Source: SIG607 sp045601805
GTDB lineage: Bacteria; Bacillota; Clostridia; Oscillospirales; Acutalibacteraceae
Direction: 5' to 3'
Assembly (NCBI GenBank): GCA_045601805.1
Contig: JAZSAJ010000025.1
Coordinates: forward strand, 25,689 to 89,688
DNA length: 64,000 bases
Shown here: positions 1-7,545 of the stretch, piece by piece
Layout of the letters: each line of letters opens with the position of its first letter
Numbering within the stretch: position 1 is the stretch's first letter
The notes under the pieces: generated by a model
Databases searched by the model: none
Seen by the model: only the letters and a program-made list of their open reading frames with translations
What the model was told of the DNA's origin: nothing
Program-made: the position numbers and the translations under genes

Positions 1-644
1 ACTTCAAAGAACACTTCGGTTGTGTTGGTGGCAGGGAATTCGTATTTATATTGAAAAGAAACTTTATATGAGACGCCGGGTTTTACTTGGTAAGCAACGG
101 CGTTTTCATCGTAAAAGAAATAAGGCGAAGCGCCCGAAACAAGCAAACGCCAAACATTATCCCCCTCTATATCGGTGGTGGTTGTGGTGGTGCTATAGCG
201 TGTGTTTTGAATATTGGGCACAAAAGTATCGCCCATCATACGCGGGTAAAACACCTGTATTCTGTTTTTATCAAACTTTTCAAAACCCTCGGTGCTGTAG
301 TGGGGGGTAAAACTGCTTTCGTACTGTTTAAAACCGGCATAAAGTTTTAAACCCTCTGCCGAAAAGTAAACGCCGTCGGGCGAAATTGGGCTGCCTGTGC
401 AGTCAGGGTTTAAATACCAGCCGGTAAAATAACTGTTTGCCGGTACTAAATCGGGCTGTAAATCGGGCGCATAAAAAAGAGGTTTATGCTGCGCCGTAAC
501 AAACTCGCTAACGGTTTTAACAGCCGTGTTGCCAATATAATATGTAACGGTTGTTTCGTCAATTGCCGAAACCGTTGCGGCAGACACGCTTAAAACAAGC
601 GATAAACAAAGCAGAAACGATATAATTTTTTTGGTGATTTTCAT
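1..644 (-). CDS. Secreted InlB-repeat-like protein, 3' end missing
   Basis: The reading frame runs leftward from an ATG at 644-642 and stays open to the window edge (214 codons), so only the N-terminal part is present. It begins with a signal peptide (MKITKK, a hydrophobic stretch, then SVSAATVSA before IDE). Around residues 35-110 is an InlB/List-Bact-type segment with a YFTGWYLNPDCTGSPI core, followed by YAGFKQYESSFTPHY and a later VAYQVKPGVSYKVSFQYKY stretch. The same order of motifs occurs in the 1445-aa protein at 48.1-52.4 kb (AGLREYETSFSP, then VAYQAKPGAAYTVSFKYKY), so the two are paralogues. A good promoter and a GAAAGGA ribosome site precede it. It is probably a cell-surface or secreted polysaccharide-interacting protein; the catalytic part, if any, lies outside the window. 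Confidence 0.8.
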   Translation of the reverse strand, partial: MKITKKIISFLLCLSLVLSVSAATVSAIDETTVTYYIGNTAVKTVSEFVTAQHKPLFYAPDLQPDLVPANSYFTGWYLNPDCTGSPISPDGVYFSAEGLKLYAGFKQYESSFTPHYSTEGFEKFDKNRIQVFYPRMMGDTFVPNIQNTRYSTTTTTTDIEGDNVWRLLVSGASPYFFYDENAVAYQVKPGVSYKVSFQYKYEFPATNTTEVFFE

Positions 645-698
645 AGCACAAAATTCCTTTCTTAATAGGATTATATTTACTGCTTGTATACTAATTTT

Positions 699-727
699 AT
701 TGTATCATTTGTATAATTTCTTGTCAA
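699..727 (-). promoter_or_regulatory. Sigma-A promoter of the partial secreted gene
   Basis: On the minus strand TTGACA (727-722) and TACAAT (704-699) are separated by 17 bp, about 55 bp upstream of the start at 644. Confidence 0.7.
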
Positions 728-750
728 TAAAATACCCTATGCTTTTTCTT

Positions 751-3165
751 TTATAAAACCTTATAACCGGCGTCAGTTACGGCTTTAATTAGTTTTTCGG
801 TTTTTGTTTTTTCGTTAAAAACAACGGTGGCGGTGCCGCTTTCGTGGCTAACAACCGCGTTTTCTACGCCCTTTACCTTTAAAAGAGCATCGCGAACACG
901 CGCTTCGCAGTGTCCGCACATCATACCTTCTATTTTTAGTGTTTCTTTCATATTTTTACCTTCTTTTCGTTTTATTGTTTTTCCCGTTTTATGAACATTA
1001 AAAAAGTTAAGCCGCAAGGCATTTGTAATAACACAAAAACTTGAAAAACTCATTGCCGCCGCGCTTATCATTGGGCTAAGAAAAATGTTGGCACCGCTAA
1101 GCGCGCCTGCCGCAACAGGAATACAAATAATATTATAAATAAACGCCCAAAACAAATTTTGTTTAATTGTTTTAAGGGTTGCTCGGCTTAGTTTTATTGC
1201 CGAAGTTACATCTGAAATTTTGCTGTTCATAAGCACAATATCTGCCGAATCTGCCGCAATAAAAGCACCGCTTTTAATGGCAATTCCAATATCGGCTCGG
1301 GTTAGGGCAGGGGCGTCGTTTATTCCGTCGCCCACCATAGCCACTTTGCCGTTTTCTTGAAATTCACGAACAATTTTTTCTTTATCGGCAGGCAAAAGCG
1401 AAGCGTAAACTTTGTTTATACCAACCTTTTTTGCTATTGCTTCGGCGGTAATTTGGTTATCGCCCGTTAGCATAACAACCTTAATTCCCATGTTTTTAAG
1501 TTCCGAAACTGCACTTGCGCTGTCACGCTTTAGGGTGTCGGCAACCGCAATAATGCCAAGCAAACGGCCGTCTTTTGCAAAAAACACAGGCGTTTTACCT
1601 TCTGCTGCCAATTGTTTTGCGGTGTTTAGTTCCTTTTGCGGAATTTCGGCAAACTGTTTAATAAACTCTGCGTTTCCGCCGCAAAGTGTAACGCCGCCAT
1701 AATCTGCGGTAAGTCCGCCCCCTGCAAAAATCGTAAACTGTTCGGTTTGGTAATAGTCAGTGCCTTTTTCTTCTGCAAATTTAACAATTGCCTTGCCAAT
1801 TGGGTGTTCGCTTTTTATTTCAAGCGAATAGGCGGTTTTTAAAAGGTCGCCGTCACCCAAAATGTTTGTTACTTCGGGTGTTCCGTTGGTTATAGTTCCG
1901 GTTTTATCAAGCAAAACGGCGGTTGTTTTTCCTGCAGTTTCAAGCGCGGCGGCGGTTTTAAACAAAATGCCGTTTTTTGCACCCTTTCCGCTTCCAACCA
2001 TAATTGCAACAGGGGTTGCAAGGCCAAGCGCACAAGGGCAACTTATAACCAACACCGAAATTGCACGCGCCAAAGAAAACCCTGAATCTTTGCCCAGCAT
2101 AAGCCAAAGAACAAGCACAAAAGCCGAAATAACCATAACTACGGGAACAAAAACACCCGAAACCTTATCGGCAATTTTTGCAATGGGGGCTTTTTGCGCC
2201 GATGCATCGCTAACAAGTTTTATAATTTGCGCAAGCGTTGTATCTTCGCCAACGCTTGTTGCTTTGCATTTTAAAAAACCCGTAAGGTTAACCGAAGCGC
2301 CAATTACGGTACTATTTACCGCCTTTTCGGCAGGAATACTTTCGCCCGTAAGCAGCGATTCATCGGCGGCGCTGTTTCCTTCTATAACAACGGCATCTAC
2401 CGGTATGCTTTCGCCAGGGCGAACAACAAAAATATCGCCCACCTTTACCTCACTCGCCTTAACAACCGTTTCTTTGCCGTTTATTATTAAGGTTGCGGTT
2501 TTAGGGGCAAGGTTTATAAGCCCCTTTAAAGCGTTGGCGGTTTTGCCTTTTGAATGCGCCTCTAACATTTTGCCAAGCGTTATAAGCACCAAAATCATTG
2601 CCGCCGATTCAAAATAAAAATCGTGCAAATAATGTTCGGGTTCGCTTGATGTTATCATTTTCAAAAGCCTTAAAACGCTGTAAACAAAGGAAGCCGCTGA
2701 ACCAAGCGCAACAAGGGTGTCCATATTAGGCGAACGCCTAACAAGGCCCAAAAAACCGTTTATAAAAAACTTTTTGTTAATTACCATAACGGCAAGGCAC
2801 AAAACAAGTTGTATAACACCAATAAGGAAGGGGCTGTCTTTTAAAAAAGACGGCAAATAAAAACCGTACATAACATGAAACATTGCAACATACATAAGGG
2901 GCAAAAGAAATACAAGCGAAACCAAAAACCGCTTTAATAAAACGGGGGTTTCGGTGTCTTTAAAAGAACCGTTTTCGGAAACGGCGGTGCTTTGCTGTTT
3001 TTTTGCGCCGTAACCCGCTTTTTTTACCGCAGAAATTATGTCTTTTTCCTTTGCGGTGCCCGAAACGGCCATAGAATTTGTAAGTAAGTTCACAGAACAT
3101 TCTGTTACACCCTTAACGCCCGAAACGGCTTTTTCTACCCTTGCGCTGCAAGCGGCGCAACTCAT
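751..3165 (-). CDS. copA: Cu(+)-exporting P1B-type ATPase with C-terminal CopZ-like domain
   Basis: Copper-transporting P1B ATPase of the cytoplasmic membrane. From the ATG at 3165 (804 aa) the order is: N-terminal HMA metal-binding domain with MSCAAC (1-55), membrane segments from about 80, actuator motif TGES (273-276), the CPC ion-binding motif (376-378), phosphorylation motif DKTGT (420-424), SEHP (452-455), GDGIND (612-617), last membrane helices near 670-715, then a second HMA domain (739-804) with MCGHC. The start is doubtful. The ATG lacks a Shine-Dalgarno site and truncates the first HMA strand. An in-frame ATT at 3192-3190 sits 4 nt after GGAGG and restores TEHYSISGMSC; that start would give 813 aa. 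A C-terminal HMA is unusual, and an internal ATG at 951 follows AAGAAGG, so a free CopZ-like chaperone may also be made. Confidence 0.93.
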   Translation of the reverse strand: MSCAACSARVEKAVSGVKGVTECSVNLLTNSMAVSGTAKEKDIISAVKKAGYGAKKQQSTAVSENGSFKDTETPVLLKRFLVSLVFLLPLMYVAMFHVMYGFYLPSFLKDSPFLIGVIQLVLCLAVMVINKKFFINGFLGLVRRSPNMDTLVALGSAASFVYSVLRLLKMITSSEPEHYLHDFYFESAAMILVLITLGKMLEAHSKGKTANALKGLINLAPKTATLIINGKETVVKASEVKVGDIFVVRPGESIPVDAVVIEGNSAADESLLTGESIPAEKAVNSTVIGASVNLTGFLKCKATSVGEDTTLAQIIKLVSDASAQKAPIAKIADKVSGVFVPVVMVISAFVLVLWLMLGKDSGFSLARAISVLVISCPCALGLATPVAIMVGSGKGAKNGILFKTAAALETAGKTTAVLLDKTGTITNGTPEVTNILGDGDLLKTAYSLEIKSEHPIGKAIVKFAEEKGTDYYQTEQFTIFAGGGLTADYGGVTLCGGNAEFIKQFAEIPQKELNTAKQLAAEGKTPVFFAKDGRLLGIIAVADTLKRDSASAVSELKNMGIKVVMLTGDNQITAEAIAKKVGINKVYASLLPADKEKIVREFQENGKVAMVGDGINDAPALTRADIGIAIKSGAFIAADSADIVLMNSKISDVTSAIKLSRATLKTIKQNLFWAFIYNIICIPVAAGALSGANIFLSPMISAAAMSFSSFCVITNALRLNFFNVHKTGKTIKRKEGKNMKETLKIEGMMCGHCEARVRDALLKVKGVENAVVSHESGTATVVFNEKTKTEKLIKAVTDAGYKVL

Positions 3166-3214
3166 TCCGCTAATACTGTAATGTTCCGTAATACCGCCTC
3201 CTTTTTTTATTTTT

Positions 3215-3244
3215 AGTATATCACTTAAAACGCCTATAAGTCAA
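3215..3244 (-). promoter_or_regulatory. Sigma-A promoter of copA
   Basis: TTGACT (3244-3239) and TATACT (3220-3215) are separated by 18 bp. The expected transcript start, near 3208, lies just before the GGAGG at 3201-3197. That gives a very short leader and fits initiation at the ATT codon at 3192. Confidence 0.6.
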
Positions 3245-3249
3245 ACAAA

Positions 3250-3279
3250 AAAACGGCAGAAAATTCTGCCGTTTTTATA
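3250..3279 (-). terminator. Terminator of the papain-like hydrolase gene
   Basis: Arms AACGGCAGA / TCTGCCGTT with a 4-nt loop and T-rich flanks on both strands. It lies directly after the stop codon of the gene at 3275-3838 and upstream of the copA promoter. Confidence 0.7.
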
Positions 3280-3838
3280 CACTTTTTACTGTTTGTATGT
3301 AATTTTTATAATCTTTAAGTTTGCCCGAATAAATTATGTCGGTTCCGTCAAGGTTTAAAAAATTCATTGGGTGAATAATATCGCCCAAATTATTGGCGCC
3401 GCTTATGTTGTTTTTTTCTAAAACTTCTTTAACAAATTCCGAACAGTAAAAACGGTTTTCCCGTTTGTGCACAATTCCCACCGCCGCAAAGTAAACGCCA
3501 AAGTAGTTGTATTTAAAGTCTTTTCGGCGCTCAAACATTTCCTTTACGCCGTTTTCCATATTTATAAGCTGTTCTTGGCTAACAGGAATTCGCAAAAGCA
3601 AAATTTTGGTGTTTTTAAAACGCTTAAAGGTGCCAAAATCGGCAGATTCTTTTACAAAACCGCCAAAAAACGGATTATACGCATTTACCCTACCGAAAGA
3701 ATACATTAAACTTAAATCTTTGCTAAAACTAATTGAAGCGTGGTTATATTCTTTTTTTGAAACTGCCTTAATAATTCTTGAAAAAACCGTTCCCGTTTGG
3801 CTTACAACAATATAGACAAATGCTTCCTTTTCTTCCAT
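3275..3838 (-). CDS. YiiX-like permuted papain-fold (NlpC/P60 superfamily) protein
   Basis: A 187-residue soluble protein without signal peptide. The pattern fits the permuted NlpC/P60 (YiiX/YebB-like) cysteine hydrolase group: an early catalytic-type His in YNHASISF (about residue 33) and a later Cys in RFYCSEFV (about residue 134), that is His before Cys as in circularly permuted members. Such proteins cleave amide or thioester bonds in peptides or lipids; the substrate here cannot be told. The ATG follows GGCGGTGA. It is a single-gene unit with its own terminator, between copA and the DUF3048 lipoprotein gene. The family call is moderately sure, the activity is not. Confidence 0.72.
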   Translation of the reverse strand: MEEKEAFVYIVVSQTGTVFSRIIKAVSKKEYNHASISFSKDLSLMYSFGRVNAYNPFFGGFVKESADFGTFKRFKNTKILLLRIPVSQEQLINMENGVKEMFERRKDFKYNYFGVYFAAVGIVHKRENRFYCSEFVKEVLEKNNISGANNLGDIIHPMNFLNLDGTDIIYSGKLKDYKNYIQTVKSV

Positions 3839-3888
3839 TTTGTCACCGCCTTAAAAGCAATATACCACAAAAAACAACAAAAGGCAAC

Positions 3889-3924
3889 AAAAAAGCACCC
3901 GAAACAATTTTTCGGGCGCTTTTA
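3889..3924 (-). terminator. Terminator of the DUF3048 lipoprotein gene
   Basis: Inverted arms of 14 nt with one G.T pair (around GCGCCCGAAA / TTTCGGGTGC on the minus strand) and a following T run, just past the stop codon at 3929. Confidence 0.75.
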
Positions 3925-3928
3925 ATTT

Positions 3929-5005
3929 TTATTCTATTACATTGTTTTGCATATGAATAATTTCGGGAATCGGTTCAGCAGGAATTTCAAGTATTGGCTG
4001 CGATGTGCTCTTATCGGCAATACAAACATAAGATGTACCTGCATTAACGGTAAGCGGTGTGCCGTCAAGATTTGTAAATTTAAACTCGCCGTATGTACCG
4101 CCTTTAGACCACTTAATAGGAACATAAGTGCCGTTTACAAGGTAATAACCGTCGCCGCCGTTCATATCAATTTTAACATAAGCCGAATAAAGCGGAGAAA
4201 TACCGGTTGTAAGTACAAATACATTTTTAAAGTTTAAGGTTTCGCCCGTTACAGCATCGGTAACCAATTTGTCTTTATAATATTTTGTATACATTCTGGT
4301 TTCGCGGTTATATCGCATAACCGTTGTGTAATCGTTGGAAAAAGGAATTGTAACCGAAACTGCCTGTCCGCCCGAAAGTCTTATTTTTTCTTTTTCGTCG
4401 GCCCAAGTTTGCCAATTTTTTACGGTTTCGTTTACCGTTTTAATGCCTTGGTCGTTAAGTTTTTGGCGCAAAGTTTCTGTGTTTGCAAACAAACGGTGTT
4501 CCCATGCAAGACCGTTGGGTTTGCGAATACCAACATTATTTTCGGCAATAACATAACTGTCAATTTCTTTTAATTGGTCAACCGCATAATAGGGCTCTTG
4601 TCCGTGGTGAACAAAAACAGCATCGTGCGCGTGGGCAATATCAATAAAAGCACATCTTGCCGAACGAATAGGGCCAATTTGTGAAAGTTTATCGGTGTTT
4701 TGGAAAACAGCAACAAGACGGGTAATACCGCCCTCTGCTTCGGTTTCATACACAATATCTGCTTTAGCAACGCCTGTTTGAACAGTTTGGGCAACCTTAA
4801 TATTGTTTACAACAATAGCAATAGGCCTGTTATACTGTTCGCCTTCGTCCATATTACGGACACCGGTTAAAGGATTAACGGGTTTTTTAGGGGTATCTAC
4901 AACAACCGGTTCTTTTTCGCCCTGTTCGGGTTGTTCGGGTTCACCGCAACCGCAGAAGCTAAACATTAAAACAAAGCATAAAAGCAGACATAAAAGTTTT
5001 TTCAT
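3929..5005 (-). CDS. yerB: DUF3048 (YerB-type) lipoprotein
   Basis: 358-residue exported lipoprotein. After MKKLLCLLLCFVLMFSFCG comes a lipobox-like Cys, then a Glu/Pro-rich linker (CGEPEQPEQGEKEP). Then follows the DUF3048 N-terminal part with NPLTG, NRPIAIVVNN and GGITRLVAVFQN, GPIRSAR, and the C-terminal part ending VNAGTSYVCIADKS. This matches Bacillus YerB-like proteins, whose biochemical role is unknown. The ATG at 5005 is preferred because AAAGG lies 9 nt upstream; an in-frame TTG at 5014 touches that site directly. It is monocistronic and lies head-to-head with tRNA-Arg. Confidence 0.85.
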   Translation of the reverse strand: MKKLLCLLLCFVLMFSFCGCGEPEQPEQGEKEPVVVDTPKKPVNPLTGVRNMDEGEQYNRPIAIVVNNIKVAQTVQTGVAKADIVYETEAEGGITRLVAVFQNTDKLSQIGPIRSARCAFIDIAHAHDAVFVHHGQEPYYAVDQLKEIDSYVIAENNVGIRKPNGLAWEHRLFANTETLRQKLNDQGIKTVNETVKNWQTWADEKEKIRLSGGQAVSVTIPFSNDYTTVMRYNRETRMYTKYYKDKLVTDAVTGETLNFKNVFVLTTGISPLYSAYVKIDMNGGDGYYLVNGTYVPIKWSKGGTYGEFKFTNLDGTPLTVNAGTSYVCIADKSTSQPILEIPAEPIPEIIHMQNNVIE

Positions 5006-5082
5006 TTTTATCAACCTTTCGACAAGTATATATGTATTATATAACTAAAGCCAAAGAATTTCAAGCAGATTTAAAATTTTGC

Positions 5083-5111
5083 TTGATTTTTAGTAATATA
5101 TGTGCTATTAT
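5083..5111 (+). promoter_or_regulatory. Promoter of tRNA-Arg
   Basis: TTGATT (5083-5088) and TATTAT (5106-5111) with 17 bp spacing end 21 bp before the tRNA. Confidence 0.6.
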
Positions 5112-5132
5112 ACCATAGCAACCTAAATTTTT

Positions 5133-5209
5133 GCGCTGATAGCTCAGCTGGATAGAGCGTCTGGCTACGGACCAGAAGGTCGGGAGTTCGAATCTTCTTC
5201 AGCGCGCCA
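5133..5209 (+). tRNA. tRNA-Arg (anticodon ACG), CCA encoded
   Basis: The 77-nt cloverleaf folds cleanly: acceptor GCGCTGA / TCAGCGC with discriminator G and encoded CCA, D arm GCTC..GAGC, anticodon stem TCTGG / CCAGA with loop CTACGGA (anticodon ACG), and a T arm GGGAG-TTCGAAT-CTTCT that contains two G.T pairs. The A34 of this anticodon is the substrate of the tadA product encoded at 34.7 kb. Confidence 0.95.
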
Positions 5210-5210
5210 G

Positions 5211-5255
5211 AAAGAAACGACAATTTTCAGTATGGAAGTTGTCGTTTCTTTTGTT
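5211..5255 (+). terminator. Terminator of tRNA-Arg
   Basis: Perfect 13-bp arms (AAAGAAACGACAA at 5211-5223, complement at 5239-5251) followed by T-rich sequence. Confidence 0.8.
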
Positions 5256-5425
5256 CTATTCTCTTTTCTCTGTTCTCTTTTCACTCTTCTCTTTAATTGT
5301 CGTTTCCAGAGAAAAGATAAGAGAGAAAAGTGAAAAGAAAAGGTGCTTTGCTACGCAAAAATACCACTGTGCCAACGGCACAATATCACTAAAACTTCGC
5401 TTTTCGGGCGAATCTTCTTCAGCAA
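5256..5425. repeat. Non-coding tract with oligopyrimidine inverted repeat, hairpin repeats and tRNA 3'-end copy
   Basis: No gene is visible. Three things are seen. First, a long inverted repeat built from CT-rich and AG-rich runs (for example CTTTTCACTCTTCTCT near 5279 against AGAGAAAAGTGAAAAG near 5324). Second, small hairpins TTTGC-TAC-GCAAA, GTGCC-AAC-GGCAC and TTCGC..GGCGAA joined by ATACCACT and AATATCACT linkers, a family seen again at 20.3 and 43.3 kb. Third, an exact 15-bp copy of the tRNA-Arg 3' region, CGAATCTTCTTCAGC, at 5409-5423. Confidence 0.7.
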
Positions 5426-5453
5426 AAAACCACTTCGTATGAAGTGGTTTTTT
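5424..5453 (-). terminator. Bidirectional terminator after the FUSC-like gene
   Basis: Arms AAAAAACCACTTC / GAAGTGGTTTTTT with a 4-nt loop immediately after the stop codon of the leftward operon. Confidence 0.8.
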
Positions 5454-5456
5454 GTT

Positions 5457-6017
5457 TTACTCTTTTTTCTTTTTAGGGTAAGGGAAAAGTACTACGTTTA
5501 GCAGCCATGCTATAAACACGCCGCCAACGGTTTGAAACGCTCTTAACACGGCGTAAAGATAGCGGTCGCCGTCGGAATGGGATACCATCATAATTATTAC
5601 AATTATTGCCGCTATGCCGCAAAAGTTTTCGCATTTTGCTTTTTCGGCAATTAAAAGCGCAACCAAAACGCCAAAAAGCAAAATGGCAAGGTCAATAGAA
5701 ATTGTTGCAATGTTGTTTGTTACGAAACTGTTTATATGTTCGCTTAAAGCAATAAGCGGAAGCGAAACAACCATTGCTATAAACATTGCCTTTATTCGCC
5801 TTTTCCCAAAATTTACGGTTTTTTCGGAAGTATCGCGTATTTCAAGAAAACCATAAAGATACATAAATATTGGATGCACTTCAAGCCCATCAAAGAAAAG
5901 GCGGACAAGTTGCCACAGTAAAAAGGAAAGAACAATGGCAATTAAACCTTTTACCTTGCGAAAGCCAATATGCGGGAGCAATGTTTTTAGCATTTTGTGT
6001 TCTTTTTGGTCAGCCAT
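5457..6017 (-). CDS. FUSC / aromatic-acid-exporter-like membrane protein
   Basis: 186 residues with four or five hydrophobic segments (around 22-40, 78-95, 104-125, 133-146, 160-177), a basic C-terminal tail (PYPKKKKE), and the HIGFRKVKGLIAIVLSFLLW opening typical of ArAE/FUSC-type half-proteins (YgaE-like). Members are thought to export organic or aromatic acids. It starts 18 bp after the ceramidase-like gene with a GGAG site, so it is probably the last gene of the sugar operon and could relieve acid or intermediate build-up; that role is inference. It lacks the cytoplasmic domain of full-length family members. Confidence 0.7.
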   Translation of the reverse strand: MADQKEHKMLKTLLPHIGFRKVKGLIAIVLSFLLWQLVRLFFDGLEVHPIFMYLYGFLEIRDTSEKTVNFGKRRIKAMFIAMVVSLPLIALSEHINSFVTNNIATISIDLAILLFGVLVALLIAEKAKCENFCGIAAIIVIIMMVSHSDGDRYLYAVLRAFQTVGGVFIAWLLNVVLFPYPKKKKE

Positions 6018-6035
6018 TCGTTTTTTCTCCGTGTG

Positions 6036-7532
6036 CTATTTTGAAAACATTTTATTTATTTCTTCTATGCAAAGACGCGCATAAAGGTCGCCGCCTTCGT
6101 GGCCAACGTTACCGCTTGAAATGTAAGCGCTGTAGTGACCGCCTTTTTCTGCCTTTTCGGTGGGCAAATAACCGCCGCGGCCGTTGGTAAGTTGCGCAAT
6201 AAAGGTTTGGTGCGCATAACTTCTGGCTTTAATTCTGTTACCAAAATTAAGGAAAAGTTCAAACGGATTTGTTATAAGAGCAACGTCACCAAAGCGAATA
6301 ACGTGCGCTTCAATATTAAAAATTTCGGTGTTTTGTTGTTCTTTAAACCTTTGAATTGTGCCTGTATGTACGTGAATTGCGGCAGTATCTTCAAAGGTGA
6401 AAGATTCTTTGTTTTTATTTTTATCAACAAAGTATTCTATTTCGCGTACTGCGTGGTTGTACTGCTCAAGAGTTGCTTTGCGCAAAGGCAGTTGCATATC
6501 TATTACCTTGTGGTAAAAAACAGGTTCGCTTTTTAGTTCGGTAATTTCTTCTAAAACCGAAAGAATTTCATTTGCAACGCGTTTTCCTGCACGAGTACAA
6601 CCCTCAACATCAAACATAGATGGGTCAGCTTTGCGGTAAAGCACATTGGGGCGTTTTATGTTGGGGTCGTTTACGGGTGTTTCGGGTTGTACCCATCTAA
6701 CCAAATCACGCGGACATTGGTCGCCTGCTGCACCGCCCAAACCAAGAAGATAAACATTTTTACCAAGTTTTTCGCGAATAATTGCTTTAGCCCTGCCCCA
6801 ATAGTCTGCCGAAATAAGATTACGGTGCTCTAAAATTTGAGAAGGACAGGCAATGTTTGCAACAATGCCTTTTAATTCTTTATTTGTATCAAAGAAATAA
6901 AGGAGTTCAACACCCGAATCGTTTCCACCTTCAAGTTCGGTAAAAGCGGCGGTGTTTACGTCGCCCCACATTTGAGCCGAGCCATCGTTATAACAAACAC
7001 GGCGGCACATACCAACTGCGGCGCGGCCGAATTCATTTGCATAAAGCATTTCTTGGCGGTTTGCCCAAGCGTTTAATACCGCTTTTGCAATTTTTTCGGC
7101 AACAAAAATGGTGGCGTCGGCAGGGTCTAAAACGCTATCGTCAGCCGTTACAAGCGGTTTATATTCTTTATCGCTTGCGCCCATTTCTTTTAATATTGTT
7201 GTAGAAAACGCAGAAACACTTTTGGTATCGGGGTTGGCAAACAAATGCGAAGTGTGGGTGTGGGTTGCCGAAACGGTAATTTTCATTGGGTCTATTTCTT
7301 TGTTTTCGTTTGCCACAATTTTTCTTACGCGGTCAACCAAATATTCAGGAGCGCTTGTAAGGTCGCTTGACACCATAATCATTTGTTCTTCGCCAACGGT
7401 AACAGCCATGGCGGTAGCGGTTATTTCAGATTCAACGCCTTCTGAAATTCTTTCGTAAAACTGACCGCCTAAACGAATTCTTTTTTCGTGCATAAGCGAT
7501 TCTTCTGCAAAACCAACCAATAATTTACTCAT
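6036..7532 (-). CDS. Cytoplasmic protein related to neutral/alkaline ceramidase N-terminal domain
   Basis: 498 residues without a signal peptide (MSKLLVGFAEESLMHEKRIR). The region around 70-105 has the metal-ligand-like SATHTHTSHLF motif that corresponds to THTH in neutral ceramidases, followed by IACPSQILEHRNLISADYWG and GAAGDQCPRD segments of the same superfamily. Genuine ceramidases are exported and about 650-780 aa with a C-terminal domain; this one is shorter and lies inside a sugar-kinase/isomerase operon (13 bp after the FGGY kinase). A cytoplasmic metal-dependent hydrolase acting on a sugar derivative is therefore more likely than lipid hydrolysis. The exact reaction is unknown. Confidence 0.72.
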   Translation of the reverse strand: MSKLLVGFAEESLMHEKRIRLGGQFYERISEGVESEITATAMAVTVGEEQMIMVSSDLTSAPEYLVDRVRKIVANENKEIDPMKITVSATHTHTSHLFANPDTKSVSAFSTTILKEMGASDKEYKPLVTADDSVLDPADATIFVAEKIAKAVLNAWANRQEMLYANEFGRAAVGMCRRVCYNDGSAQMWGDVNTAAFTELEGGNDSGVELLYFFDTNKELKGIVANIACPSQILEHRNLISADYWGRAKAIIREKLGKNVYLLGLGGAAGDQCPRDLVRWVQPETPVNDPNIKRPNVLYRKADPSMFDVEGCTRAGKRVANEILSVLEEITELKSEPVFYHKVIDMQLPLRKATLEQYNHAVREIEYFVDKNKNKESFTFEDTAAIHVHTGTIQRFKEQQNTEIFNIEAHVIRFGDVALITNPFELFLNFGNRIKARSYAHQTFIAQLTNGRGGYLPTEKAEKGGHYSAYISSGNVGHEGGDLYARLCIEEINKMFSK

Positions 7533-7545
7533 AATAAAGACTCCT

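Noticed and set aside
1862..2617. 251-codon open frame on the plus strand inside copA
   Set aside because: It is antisense to strongly conserved ATPase motifs (CPC, DKTGT), has no family resemblance and no ribosome site; it is a codon-bias shadow.
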